Assembly (NCBI RefSeq): GCF_021065005.1 | Contig: NZ_CP069247.1 | Coordinates: forward strand, 525,968 to 589,967 | DNA: 64,000 nucleotides | Reading direction: 5' to 3' | From: Candidatus Gromoviella agglomerans | GTDB lineage: Bacteria; Pseudomonadota; Alphaproteobacteria; CAJXXZ01; G021065005 | Part shown: in pieces, positions 8,179 through 17,124 of the stretch | Layout of the letters: the number at the start of each line of letters is the position of its first letter | Position numbering within the stretch: position 1 is the stretch's first letter | Translations under genes and position numbers: made by a program | Notes under the pieces: model-generated | What the model saw: only the letters and a program-made list of their open reading frames with translations | Database searches by the model: none | What the model was told of the DNA's origin: nothing

Positions 8179-8341
8179 TAGTTGTTATATTAATCTTTTT
8201 AAGATCTTTTCGTTAATATTAAGACTTTTGTTATAAGTAAATTTTGAAAAATCTTTAAATCCACGATCTTGATAGTTGAAAATTTTTTTATTGTATAAAT
8301 ATTTTGAATTTAATATATATTTAATACTTTTTGAACTAATA

Positions 8342-9145
8342 TCATACGAAAATTTCCATTTTATCATATGCAAGAAGGACATTATTCGGAATGATGGATG
8401 AAATCTCATCATAATCCATATCCACTCCCATATGAGTTAATATTGTTAATTTTGAGTTAAATTTCTCCCTCCAATTCATTACTTTCTCAAAACTGGCATG
8501 TTTATTATTATGAGAAACGTAATTTGTGCAAGAAATTATAAGCAAATCCAAGCTAAAAAGATTATTGATTGCATGATCTGAAAATTCAAAAACATCAGTG
8601 CAGTAGGCAAAATTTTTAAATCTAAACCCTGTTGATATGCAATCGCCATGATATTGATCAAAACATATGACTTTCTCTTGAAAAAGTTCAAATTCTTTTT
8701 CGATAATGTGGCAATCTATAAAGGATTTTTTAGCATAATCGCAAAATGATTTTGTAAAATTTGTAATTATCTCTATTGCACTTTGATGCAAGAATAAGTA
8801 TGGGAATTGAAGAATCAAATTGCTCAATGTGTTGCGAGAGCCGTATATAGGTATATTTGCTTTATTTTGCATGAAGCTTGTATCGTGAATGCCAAATACG
8901 TGATCAGCATGAGGATGAGTATACAAAATTGCATCTAAGTGTTTTACATTGTTTCCTATCATTTGATTTCGAAAATCTGGTGTAGTATCTATAATAACGT
9001 TTTTATTATTATATTGAACGAGCAGAGATGACCTTTGTCTACGATTTTTTGCATTATTTGGATTGCACTTTCCCCAATCTCCATTTGCTCTAGGTACTCC
9101 AGAAGAAGATCCGCATCCTAGAATGGTTATTTTAAATGAATGCAT
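8342..9145 (-). CDS. MBL-fold metallohydrolase (PhnP-like)
   Basis: This 267-residue protein is a metallo-beta-lactamase-fold hydrolase. The metal-binding signature HPHADH is clear at about residues 77-82, and the N-terminal 'ILGCGSSSGVP' resembles the PhnP/phosphodiesterase branch. Near the C-terminus 'LTHMGVDMDYDEI' fits the usual 'LTHMs..ldy..l' strand. It lies 45 bases downstream of a TatD-type nuclease gene on the same strand, an arrangement common in Alphaproteobacteria. The substrate cannot be inferred. Confidence 0.85.
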   Translation of the reverse strand: MHSFKITILGCGSSSGVPRANGDWGKCNPNNAKNRRQRSSLLVQYNNKNVIIDTTPDFRNQMIGNNVKHLDAILYTHPHADHVFGIHDTSFMQNKANIPIYGSRNTLSNLILQFPYLFLHQSAIEIITNFTKSFCDYAKKSFIDCHIIEKEFELFQEKVICFDQYHGDCISTGFRFKNFAYCTDVFEFSDHAINNLFSLDLLIISCTNYVSHNNKHASFEKVMNWREKFNSKLTILTHMGVDMDYDEISSIIPNNVLLAYDKMEIFV

Positions 9146-9190
9146 GCTTTGTTTAACTTTTTACTAGTCTACTATCGAATCCAAATTCGC

Positions 9191-10027
9191 TCAATTTAAT
9201 TTTTTAAATAGCTGATGCGTATTATGAAATATTCTATCAGCAGCTTCATTTAGTGAAATTTGATGAATTTCTGATATTTTTTCCAAAATATGTAGAGAGT
9301 GCGCTGGTTCATTTCGCTTGATTTTTCTTACAGGTTCTGGTGAAAGGTAAGGTGAATCAGTTTCAACTAATATCCTATTTAAAGGAGTGTTTCTAATAAT
9401 ATCTCTTATTTCATGAGTGCTTTTAAAAGTGCATATTCCTGAAAATGATATAAAGAAACCCATATCGATTGCTTGATTAGCAAGTGGCTGTGAACCTGTA
9501 AAACAGTGAAAAACTCCTGAATTTGCTGTATTTTGCTTTAAGATGCGAATGGTGTCTGCTTCAGCAGATCTTGTATGAATTATAATTGGGAGTTGAAGTG
9601 TTTTTGATGCTTCTATATGTGCGATGAATGATTTTTCTTGATTAATAAGATCGCAATTGCTTTCTACATATAAATCTAAGCCAGTTTCTCCAAGTCCAAC
9701 TATTTTCTTGTGTTGTCCGTATTCAATAAGGTATTCATAAATAATGTCTTCAAAGTTTTTACCATATTCTCTGAAAATTTTTTGTGTACTAGATGGATGT
9801 ATTCCGACTGTGCCAAATACATTATCGTATTTATCGATTATTGGTAGTATTTTTTCATGTGAATCAATTTCTGTCCCTACAGTAATCATTTTAATAACGG
9901 AGTTGTATTTTGCATTTTGAATAATATTATCTAAGTCTTCGGTAAAGTTTTCGAAGTGAATATGACAATGGCTGTCGATTATTTTGATTGATTGATCGAC
10001 TGAAGTATTAATCGAGTTTTGTGACAT
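9191..10027 (-). CDS. TatD-family metal-dependent hydrolase
   Basis: TatD/YcfH proteins are TIM-barrel metal-dependent DNases. The 278-residue product has 'IIDSHCHIHF' (metal-binding HxH), 'VGLGETGLDLY', 'IIHTRSAE', 'GVFHCFTGS' and 'ILVETDSPYLSPEPVRKIKRNEPAH', the standard family blocks in order. It is transcribed first in a two-gene unit with the MBL hydrolase. A divergent 71-base gap separates it from xseB. The exact substrate is unknown. Confidence 0.93.
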   Translation of the reverse strand: MSQNSINTSVDQSIKIIDSHCHIHFENFTEDLDNIIQNAKYNSVIKMITVGTEIDSHEKILPIIDKYDNVFGTVGIHPSSTQKIFREYGKNFEDIIYEYLIEYGQHKKIVGLGETGLDLYVESNCDLINQEKSFIAHIEASKTLQLPIIIHTRSAEADTIRILKQNTANSGVFHCFTGSQPLANQAIDMGFFISFSGICTFKSTHEIRDIIRNTPLNRILVETDSPYLSPEPVRKIKRNEPAHSLHILEKISEIHQISLNEAADRIFHNTHQLFKKLN

Positions 10028-10098
10028 TTTTTTGAGAATTTGATATATTCTATAGAAGATTATGATGTTATCATTTAATAAATCAATATTGATGTCGT

Positions 10099-10347
10099 AT
10101 GTATCTCGATGAAAAAGATTTTTTTGATGAAAATGAGAATGACAACATTAAACAAGAACAGTCTTTTGAAGAGGCACTCAGTGATCTAGAGAAAATTATA
10201 GAGATTCTTGATAAAGGCGATCTTCCCTTGAGAGATGCTATTAATGCTTATAAGCGTGGTCTGGAATTAAAACAAATTTGTAACGAAAAGTTAAACGAAG
10301 CAAAAGAGCTTATGGAGAAGATTTTTGAAATTTATAATAAAGACTAA
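10099..10347 (+). CDS. xseB: Exodeoxyribonuclease VII small subunit
   Basis: XseB binds in several copies to XseA to form exonuclease VII, which degrades single-stranded DNA. The 82-residue product contains the family pattern 'SFEEALSDLEKIIEILDKGDLPLRDAINAYKRGLELKQICNEKLNEAKE'. It is predicted to be almost wholly helical. The acidic N-terminal extension (DEKDFFDENEND) is unusual but harmless. The large subunit XseA is not in the window. Confidence 0.93.
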   Translation: MYLDEKDFFDENENDNIKQEQSFEEALSDLEKIIEILDKGDLPLRDAINAYKRGLELKQICNEKLNEAKELMEKIFEIYNKD

Positions 10348-10429
10348 TCCATTTGCCAAAAATTCATTTTAATGATGTTTTTTTTGATAAAACAGTTATA
10401 CTGATGCAAATATTTATCTGCTAAAAAAA

Positions 10430-11668
10430 ATGGTCGTTTTAAATGATAGAGATGAAGATTTAAATGGAGAGCATTATGAATGTAAAATCACAGATGGTTC
10501 GAGTGTAAGATCTCGCTTTATGAAAGAGATGTTTGATCGTGGATTTATCTATCAATGCTCAAATGTTGAAGCTTTAGATAATTATTTATGTGCTAAAGGC
10601 TCTGAGGCTGTTGGTTATTGTGGATTTGATATGACTGCTAGAAGTTTGCATGTAGGTAATCTTCTGATGATCATGATTTTAAAGTGGTTTGAAATATGTG
10701 GTCACAAATCTATAATTCTTTTGGGTGGAGCTACGACCAAAATAGGAGATCCATCTTATCGTAAAGATGCTCGACCTATTTTATCTGATGAAGAAATTTA
10801 TGAGAATATGAGATCGATAAGCTCGATTTTTTCTCGTTTTTTTGAAAATCCTCAAATTGTGAATAATTTAGATTGGTTTGAAGATGTTAAATATATAGAC
10901 ATGTTGCGTAATATTGGCACATGCTTTTCTATTAATAAAATGGTTAACATAGATATCGTAAGGCAGAAATTATCGAACAATTTGAATTTATCTTTTCTTG
11001 AATTTAATTACTTGGTTATGCAATCTTATGATTTTCTCCATTTGTATGAATCAGTTAATTGCGCGGTTCAGTTTGGAGGATCAGATCAATGGGCTAACAT
11101 AATTCACGGAGCAGATTTGGTTAGAAGAAAGATAGGTGGAATGGCTTTTGGATTGACAGCGAACTTGATTACCAATTCAAATGGAGATAAGATGGGAAAA
11201 ACTGCTAATGGAGCTATTTGGCTTAATCCAGAAATGAAATCTCCTTATGATTATTGGCAATTTTGGCGAGATTGTAGTGATGATGATGTATTTAAATTCT
11301 TGCGTTTATACACGTTTTTGCCAATCGAAGAGATCAAAAAGATGGAGAGTTTGACTGGATCTGATATAAATCAGGCTAAGATTAGGCTTGCAAATGAAGC
11401 GACTAAGATTTTACATGGAGAGGACGCCATTAGTGGTGATATGGCTTTTACAGCTACTGTTTTTATGCAAAATAGAATGAGTTTGGTTGAAATCTTGAGA
11501 AAATCTGAGGTTGTATCTTCAAATACGGAGGCTAAGAATTTGATCAAAAGTGGAGCTATCAAGATTGATGGAGCACAAGTGTTTGATGATAGTAATTTAG
11601 ATAAATTTAGTGAAAATTTCGTGATAAATGTTGGTAAAAACAAGAGAATTTTAGTGAAAATTTTATAA
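10430..11668 (+). CDS. tyrS: Tyrosyl-tRNA synthetase
   Basis: TyrRS charges tRNA-Tyr. The 412-residue class I synthetase has 'CGFDMTARSLHVGNLL' with HVGN as the HIGH motif. It continues with 'GGATTKIGDP', the tyrosine-binding 'QFGGSDQWANI' and KMGKT as the KMSKS-type loop. A C-terminal S4 RNA-binding domain occupies roughly 340-410. The family usually starts near 'MKEMFDRGFIYQ', which here begins at 10520. The first 30 codons may therefore be non-coding; no ribosome-binding site decides between the two starts. Confidence 0.95.
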   Translation: MVVLNDRDEDLNGEHYECKITDGSSVRSRFMKEMFDRGFIYQCSNVEALDNYLCAKGSEAVGYCGFDMTARSLHVGNLLMIMILKWFEICGHKSIILLGGATTKIGDPSYRKDARPILSDEEIYENMRSISSIFSRFFENPQIVNNLDWFEDVKYIDMLRNIGTCFSINKMVNIDIVRQKLSNNLNLSFLEFNYLVMQSYDFLHLYESVNCAVQFGGSDQWANIIHGADLVRRKIGGMAFGLTANLITNSNGDKMGKTANGAIWLNPEMKSPYDYWQFWRDCSDDDVFKFLRLYTFLPIEEIKKMESLTGSDINQAKIRLANEATKILHGEDAISGDMAFTATVFMQNRMSLVEILRKSEVVSSNTEAKNLIKSGAIKIDGAQVFDDSNLDKFSENFVINVGKNKRILVKIL

Positions 11669-11726
11669 AAAATAAGAAAGATAATTAAGTCTGAATAATT
11701 TTTGATAATGTTGCAGTGAAATAGTT

Positions 11727-12458
11727 TCATTTGTCTGTTTTTGGTTTAGATATTGTTAGTAAATTATTAACGATTGATTGTTTGATTTGCATGACATTTC
11801 CTGGTTTTATTTCATCAAGTGATATATCTCCGTAAGATATTCGTATGAGTTTTAAAATTTTGCATTTCATATATGAGAAAATTCTTCTTATCTCTCGATT
11901 TTTTCCTTCATATAGGGTGATTTTTATCCAATGTCCTTCATGTTGTTGAAATGAATTTTGGTAATTTAATATGCATGGTTTGTATTCCATTTTATCGATT
12001 TTTAAACCATTTTGTATTTGTGATATCTCATATTTATTAATACTTTTGTTCAAAAGTACCATGTATGTCCTTGGAATTTTGTTCCTCGGATTCTCCATAA
12101 AATGAGCGATTTGAGGGCTATTTGTCAAAATCAGCAGACCTTCTGACATATAGTCAAGTCTGCCTATTGATATTACGTGTTCTTTTATGTATTTTTTGAC
12201 TTCTTTGAATACTGTTTTCCTTTCATCTTTATGAGATGTGATAACCATAGTAGGTTTGTAATATATCCACATTTTTGGTGTTATGGTTGAAATTTCTCCT
12301 TCATTTACTGAGATTACATCGCTTTCAAGGACGAAATGGACTGGTGATGAAATGACTTTATTATTTATCTTTACTTTACCTAATGCAATTAGTTTCTCTG
12401 CATCTCTTCTTGAGCATATTCCCATATTGGATATAAATTTTGCGATTCTAATTTGCAC
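11727..12458 (-). CDS. rluB: rRNA large-subunit pseudouridine synthase, RluB/RsuA family
   Basis: This enzyme isomerises a uridine in rRNA to pseudouridine. The 243-residue product has an N-terminal S4 domain ('RIAKFISNMGICSRRDAEKLI') and the catalytic block GRLDYMSEGLLILTN with the aspartate at about 102. It also shows 'KNREIRRIF', typical of RluB/RsuA/RluE enzymes. RluB (23S) is favoured over RsuA by overall pattern and by its common occurrence in Alphaproteobacteria. It faces tyrS tail to tail and is divergent from gapR. Confidence 0.88.
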   Translation of the reverse strand: MQIRIAKFISNMGICSRRDAEKLIALGKVKINNKVISSPVHFVLESDVISVNEGEISTITPKMWIYYKPTMVITSHKDERKTVFKEVKKYIKEHVISIGRLDYMSEGLLILTNSPQIAHFMENPRNKIPRTYMVLLNKSINKYEISQIQNGLKIDKMEYKPCILNYQNSFQQHEGHWIKITLYEGKNREIRRIFSYMKCKILKLIRISYGDISLDEIKPGNVMQIKQSIVNNLLTISKPKTDK

Positions 12459-12494
12459 ATTTGTAAATTCTTGTTATGTTTGATTATATTTTGC

Positions 12495-12523
12495 TCGACA
12501 ATTTTTATCTACAATGAGATAAT
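12495..12523 (+). promoter_or_regulatory. Predicted sigma-70 promoter of the gapR operon
   Basis: TCGACA (12495-12500) and GATAAT (12518-12523) are separated by 17 bases. Each differs by one base from the consensus. Transcription would begin near 12530, leaving a short leader before the gapR ATG at 12548. The element lies in the divergent gap with rluB. Confidence 0.6.
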
Positions 12524-12547
12524 TAAAATTATTTTTTTCTATAATGT

Positions 12548-12814
12548 ATGTTCTCCGAACTGAGCAGTTCTACAATTCCTTATCTAAAGGATTTTGTCCG
12601 TAGAATTAATAACATAAAGGATGAGAATGAAAAGTTATCTATTGATCTCAAGGAAATATATAAGGAAATTAGTGATGCTGGATTTGATGCTAGAATTGTC
12701 AAAGCTGTCGTGAAAGAATTAAGAATGGATAAAAATGAAAAAATAGAAAAAGAGAAAAATGAAGAGATGTTTCATGTGTATATGAGTGCTATAAAGGGAG
12801 GACTTGATGAATAA
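12548..12814 (+). CDS. gapR: GapR-like nucleoid-associated protein (DUF2312)
   Basis: GapR is an alphaproteobacterial DNA-binding protein that associates with overtwisted AT-rich DNA ahead of replication forks. The 88-residue product shows the DUF2312 pattern: 'LKDFVRRINNIKDENEKLSIDLKEIYKEISDAGFDARIVKAVVKELRM', then a coiled acidic/basic tail. It is first in a three-gene unit with two lipoprotein genes. Its stop overlaps the first lipoprotein start by eight bases. Confidence 0.85.
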   Translation: MFSELSSSTIPYLKDFVRRINNIKDENEKLSIDLKEIYKEISDAGFDARIVKAVVKELRMDKNEKIEKEKNEEMFHVYMSAIKGGLDE

Positions 12815-13478
12815 GTGTCTTGATTCTATATTGCAAGCTTGTTTTGTATTTTTTTTGTGTGTTTTTTTTTCAGGGTGTATGGCTAATCCTAATAATTATG
12901 TATCTAAATCAGGCGATTCTTTTAAGGTGAAGTCAGTTGATATTATTTGTGAAAATGCATCAGAGTCCGATTTTGCTAAAAAAATAGATATTTGTCGACC
13001 ATTTAAGTTGTGGGCGAGAGAAAAATTTTGTTATGAAGATTCTAAAGCAAATTATCATCTTAGTGTCTGCATTACTTTGTTTGCCAATAAGACTCAGAAG
13101 CAGTACGAATCTTTTGGCAAGCAATATTATGGTAGAGTATCTGGAAATATGTCATCATATAACATGAAAGCGAAAGTTAGCGTGTCTCTGTTTGATAATA
13201 AAAGCAATGAGATTTTTAATTTCGTGATAAATGAAAAGGTTGAATTTGATATTGGAGATATAACTGATCAAGAGGAAAGGGAAGAATTTGATTCTATGAT
13301 AAGAGTTTTGTTGCGCAAGGTAGATAAGTTATGTGATAAAGAAATTAAGAATTTGATTAATGAATATAATAAACAAGTTAATACTGCCACCGCAGGGGCA
13401 GTAATTGCAGTTGGTGCATTGGCTATTGCAGCTGCTAGTATGGATAGTCAACCGAAAAAGCCTCATCAACGTAGATGA
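12807..13478 (+). CDS. Predicted lipoprotein, first of a tandem pair
   Basis: This 223-residue protein has a hydrophobic signal segment ending in the lipobox FSGC, so it is probably lipid-anchored. The region 'VKSVDIICENASESDFAKKI....KLWAREKFCY' is shared with the next gene, which shows the two are paralogues. The C-terminus has a small hydrophobic stretch (AGAVIAVGALAIAAA). The ATG at 12807 is preferred over TTG 12804 because GGGAGG lies five bases upstream. It resembles uncharacterised alphaproteobacterial lipoproteins with a WA..(K/R)(L/F) helix; this similarity is from memory and weak. The function is unknown. Confidence 0.8.
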   Translation: MNKCLDSILQACFVFFLCVFFSGCMANPNNYVSKSGDSFKVKSVDIICENASESDFAKKIDICRPFKLWAREKFCYEDSKANYHLSVCITLFANKTQKQYESFGKQYYGRVSGNMSSYNMKAKVSVSLFDNKSNEIFNFVINEKVEFDIGDITDQEEREEFDSMIRVLLRKVDKLCDKEIKNLINEYNKQVNTATAGAVIAVGALAIAAASMDSQPKKPHQRR

Positions 13479-13481
13479 TTT

Positions 13482-14060
13482 ATGCTTATGATATATATGA
13501 TGTCTGTTATTAAATTTAGATCTGTTTTTTTTACTTTCGCTGTTTTGCTTTGTTTTAGCTTATTTGGCTGTTCAACTCGAGATACTGGCAGAGTGTCTGA
13601 TTTTATTCCAAAAAGACAGTGTTTGCCTGTGCGTTCTGTAGATATTATTTGCGATGATTTATCTGATTCTCATTTAATCAATAAGGTTTGTTTCTTCGCT
13701 CACGCTGAGCAATGGGCAAGAGAGAGGTTCCTTTATGGAAAAAAGAACGGTGATTTTTCTTGTGTAATCCATATTAGAGTATCTGTTAATAAAAAAGTTA
13801 AGAATGATGGGTTTTTTAGCGACAATATTTCTTTCTATCTTTTGAAGATGAGTGTATGTCTTGATTTGATTAATTCAGAAGGTGATAGAGTTGGGGCATT
13901 TTCTATATCTGATTCCGTCAGTCTAGATTTCAAGAATTTAAGTGAGAAATTCGAGTTGATCGAGGTTGAAGATACCATTGTTGTTTTATTGAAAAGGGTT
14001 AATTCTAGAGTTGATGTTGAGATGCCAAAATTGATAAAAGCCATGAAGCGAGTGAAATGA
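13482..14060 (+). CDS. Predicted lipoprotein, second of a tandem pair
   Basis: This 192-residue product has a signal segment ending in LFGC, a plausible lipobox. 'VRSVDIICDDLSDSHLINKV...EQWARERFLY' aligns with the preceding gene, and both end in a helix rich in charged residues. It lacks the C-terminal hydrophobic stretch of its neighbour. Several start codons exist (13482, 13488, 13497, 13500). The one nearest the hydrophobic segment, at 13500, would give the most typical signal peptide. It is probably co-transcribed with gapR. The function is unknown. Confidence 0.75.
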   Translation: MLMIYMMSVIKFRSVFFTFAVLLCFSLFGCSTRDTGRVSDFIPKRQCLPVRSVDIICDDLSDSHLINKVCFFAHAEQWARERFLYGKKNGDFSCVIHIRVSVNKKVKNDGFFSDNISFYLLKMSVCLDLINSEGDRVGAFSISDSVSLDFKNLSEKFELIEVEDTIVVLLKRVNSRVDVEMPKLIKAMKRVK

Positions 14061-14158
14061 TTTGCTACTTAAGATTTTTCCTATATCTAAATTATATTCC
14101 TTTGATGGAAATTTTTGATTCAAGTGGTATGATTTGATGAATATTTATAAATATTTCT

Positions 14159-15241
14159 ATGTATAGTAAAATTATTGGAGTACTTGGAGCTACTGGGTTA
14201 GTTGGATCTGAGATAATTCGGACTATTGAAAAAAGAAAATTTCCAGTATCAAAGTGCTTTTTTGTTGGATCTGGATCTCGGGCTGGGGAATTGATTAATT
14301 TTAAAAATATTAATGTTCCAGTAATAAGTATTGATGAATTTTTATGTGAAAATATCAGTATGGATGTGCTTTTCTCTTGTGCTTCAGAGTCTGTATCTGA
14401 GATATACGTTTCTGAAATATCCAACAAATGTACAATTGTGATTGATAAAACTGAATATTTTAGAGATAAGGTTGATTTAATTATTCCGGAAATTAATGAA
14501 TTCTTGATAAATGATGCTAGAATTGTTTCTAGTCCAAATTGCGTTGTAATTCCACTTGCTCTTGCATTAAATCCATTTAAGATGTTTATTAAAAGAGTGA
14601 TTATTAGCACATATCAGTCTTTTTCAGGTGCTGGAATGAGATCGATGAGTAAATTTCGTACTGATACTGATTCTATTATGAAAGAAGTATCAACATCTGT
14701 TGAAGATATGAGGTCTTGCATTGCTGCATCCACTAACGAATTTGGATTTAATGTTATTCCTAATATTGGATTAAGCAATGTTTCTGATGGTGTATTTTCA
14801 GAAGAGAGAAAAATCGTATACGAATTACAGAAGATCCTAGGTGTTGATTTGCCTATATGTGTTACTTGCGTTCGAGTGCCATCGATGATTGGTCATGGCA
14901 TGTCTGTTAATGTTGAATTATATGATAATTTTTACGATATGCTAGTGATTGATAATTCGATCTATAAGACCAATCATCTTTACGATGATGATTTTATTTC
15001 AATTATTAAGGATTTGATATCACAACAAGATGGAGTTCAATTGAATCATTCTGAATCTGGCGATAGTCTAAAGGATTGTTTGAATACGTCTAATGTTTTG
15101 GTTAGCAGACTGAGAAGAGATTTTACGCTTAAGCGTGGATTTTCAATGTGGGTCTGTTGTGATAATTTGCAAAAAGGGGCTGCTCTAAATGCTGTGCAAA
15201 TTGCAGAGTGTAAATTCAATTTTAAGCCAGAATTGTCGTAA
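14159..15241 (+). CDS. asd: Aspartate-semialdehyde dehydrogenase
   Basis: Asd reduces aspartyl phosphate to aspartate semialdehyde, the second step towards diaminopimelate, lysine, threonine and methionine. The 360-residue protein has the NADP-binding GATGLVGSE, catalytic cysteine in SPNC (about 128), and the catalytic histidine in 'RVPSMIGHGMSVNVE' (about 246). Together with lysC and a dapC-like gene in this window it points to diaminopimelate synthesis for cell wall. It lies upstream of aspS on the same strand. Confidence 0.94.
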   Translation: MYSKIIGVLGATGLVGSEIIRTIEKRKFPVSKCFFVGSGSRAGELINFKNINVPVISIDEFLCENISMDVLFSCASESVSEIYVSEISNKCTIVIDKTEYFRDKVDLIIPEINEFLINDARIVSSPNCVVIPLALALNPFKMFIKRVIISTYQSFSGAGMRSMSKFRTDTDSIMKEVSTSVEDMRSCIAASTNEFGFNVIPNIGLSNVSDGVFSEERKIVYELQKILGVDLPICVTCVRVPSMIGHGMSVNVELYDNFYDMLVIDNSIYKTNHLYDDDFISIIKDLISQQDGVQLNHSESGDSLKDCLNTSNVLVSRLRRDFTLKRGFSMWVCCDNLQKGAALNAVQIAECKFNFKPELS

Positions 15242-15286
15242 TCTTTAATTTATTGTACAATGTCGTGATTTTTTCATGATAACTTA

Positions 15287-17047
15287 ATGCTATTGCAAAA
15301 TGAATATAGATCTCACAGGTGTGGTGATATTAGACAGAATTTAACTAAGCAAGTTGTAAAAATTTCTGGATGGATTAACAAGATAAGGAATCACGGTAAA
15401 GTGGTTTTTCTAGATATTCGAGATGAAACTGGAATAGTTCAATGTGTATCTTCATTGCACAGCATTCTTAATATAGTTGAAGAATTTTCCTTAGAAAGTG
15501 TAGTGTCTATTATTGGTGAAGTATTATTAAGAGAATCGAATCTAATAAATCCAAGTATTGCTACTGGTGAAGTGGAGATTGTGATTCATTCTATTCATTT
15601 GCTTTCAAAAGCTGATGTTTTGCCATTTAGTGTCAGTTCAGATGATGGTACTTCTGAAGAAAATCGTCTAAAGTATAGATTTCTTGATTTGAGAAGAACT
15701 TGGGTACGTGAATTAATAAATTTGAGATCAAATGTCATAAAATTCATCAGAGAGCGTATGCAAAAAGATGGTTTTATGGAAATTCAAACACCTATACTCA
15801 CTGCTTCTTCTCCTGAAGGTGCTAGAGATTATTTAGTGCCAAGCAGATTGCACAAGGGTATGTTTTATGCTTTACCACAAGCTCCTCAGCAATTCAAGCA
15901 ATTGTTGATGGCATCTGGAGTGGATAGGTATTTTCAAATTGCTCCGTGTTTTCGAGATGAGGATAGTAGGGCTGATCGTGCACCTGGAGAGTTTTATCAG
16001 CTAGATATAGAAATGGCGTTTGTTACTCAGGAAGATATTTTTAAAATTATTGAACCGATAATATACGATATTTTTAAGAACTTTTCTACTTACTCGATTT
16101 CATATCCGTTTAAGAGAATCACCTATAGTGATGCTATGAATTTTTATGGATCAGATAAGCCAGATTTGAGGAATCCTTTGATGATTCATGATGTAACTGA
16201 GATTTTTCGTACATCTGATTTTTCTCTTTTTAGGGATATTCCTTCTAGCGCTTCGATTAAGTCCATTTCTGTTGGAGTGCAAGGCATTACTAGGAAAACT
16301 TTGGATGAATTAAATTCATGGGCAAAAGAAATTGGCTTACCTGGATTGGGATATATATCATTTGATGACAATGAGGCTAAAGGACCCATTGCTGGAAAGC
16401 TATCTCAAATTGAAATATCTTATCTGCAAAGTGTTTTTGATAAATATTCAAGTGAAAGAAGTGGAGCGATGTTTTTTGTTTGTGGAGAAGATATAGACAA
16501 GAAATGTGGCTTAGTTAGGGATAAATTGGCCGCTCATTTTGATTTGTTAAAAAAAGATTCGTTTGAGTTCTGTTGGATTATTGATTTTCCTTTTTATGAA
16601 AAAGATTCTGATGGTCGTGTGATTTTTTCTCATAATCCATTTTCTATGCCTCAAGGAGGAATGGACTCGTTGATTAATGAAAATCCTTTACAAATTAAGG
16701 CATATCAGTACGATCTATGTTGTAATGGAATTGAATTATCAAGTGGAGCAATTCGAAATCATGTTCCTGACATTATGTACAAGGCGTTTTCTATAGTTGG
16801 TTATGATGAAGAGTATGTAAGAGATAAATTTGGAGCTATGTTGAACGCATTTAGATTTGGAGTACCCCCTCATGGAGGAATTGCGCCTGGAATTGATAGA
16901 ATGGTAATGTTATTAGCTGATACCTCAAATATTCGAGAAGTTATAGCTTTTCCACTTAATCAAAGCGCAAGAGATTTAATGATGAACGCTCCTTCAGTAG
17001 TGGATGAAAGTGCGCTGAATTTATTAGGCTTGAAGATTATTGATTGA
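15287..17047 (+). CDS. aspS: Aspartyl-tRNA synthetase, bacterial type
   Basis: AspRS charges tRNA-Asp, and in bacteria lacking AsnRS often tRNA-Asn too. The 586-residue class II enzyme has an N-terminal OB-fold anticodon-binding domain ('SGWINKIRNHGKVVFLDIRDETGIVQCV') and 'LKYRFLDLRR'. Motif 2 is 'FRDEDSRADRAPGEFYQLDIEM', the bacterial insertion domain follows, and motif 3 is 'GGIAPGIDRMVMLL'. The length agrees with bacterial-type AspRS. Start ATG at 15287. Confidence 0.96.
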   Translation: MLLQNEYRSHRCGDIRQNLTKQVVKISGWINKIRNHGKVVFLDIRDETGIVQCVSSLHSILNIVEEFSLESVVSIIGEVLLRESNLINPSIATGEVEIVIHSIHLLSKADVLPFSVSSDDGTSEENRLKYRFLDLRRTWVRELINLRSNVIKFIRERMQKDGFMEIQTPILTASSPEGARDYLVPSRLHKGMFYALPQAPQQFKQLLMASGVDRYFQIAPCFRDEDSRADRAPGEFYQLDIEMAFVTQEDIFKIIEPIIYDIFKNFSTYSISYPFKRITYSDAMNFYGSDKPDLRNPLMIHDVTEIFRTSDFSLFRDIPSSASIKSISVGVQGITRKTLDELNSWAKEIGLPGLGYISFDDNEAKGPIAGKLSQIEISYLQSVFDKYSSERSGAMFFVCGEDIDKKCGLVRDKLAAHFDLLKKDSFEFCWIIDFPFYEKDSDGRVIFSHNPFSMPQGGMDSLINENPLQIKAYQYDLCCNGIELSSGAIRNHVPDIMYKAFSIVGYDEEYVRDKFGAMLNAFRFGVPPHGGIAPGIDRMVMLLADTSNIREVIAFPLNQSARDLMMNAPSVVDESALNLLGLKIID

Positions 17048-17068
17048 GTGTTTTTTTTGATTAAGTAA

Positions 17069-17098
17069 TTGACAGGATTTTGTATCTAGTAGTAAGAT
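17069..17098 (+). promoter_or_regulatory. Predicted sigma-70 promoter of rplM-rpsI
   Basis: A perfect TTGACA (17069-17074) and TAAGAT (17093-17098) are 18 bases apart. Transcription would begin near 17105. This rules out the upstream in-frame start at 17080 for rplM and supports 17125 or 17149. Confidence 0.55.
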
Positions 17099-17124
17099 TA
17101 CTCTTAGTTTTATTTGTAATTATA

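Noticed and set aside
8185..8412. 75-codon minus-strand frame after adk
   Set aside because: It overlaps the end of the MBL hydrolase in another frame and has an Ile/Lys/Tyr composition typical of non-coding AT-rich sequence.
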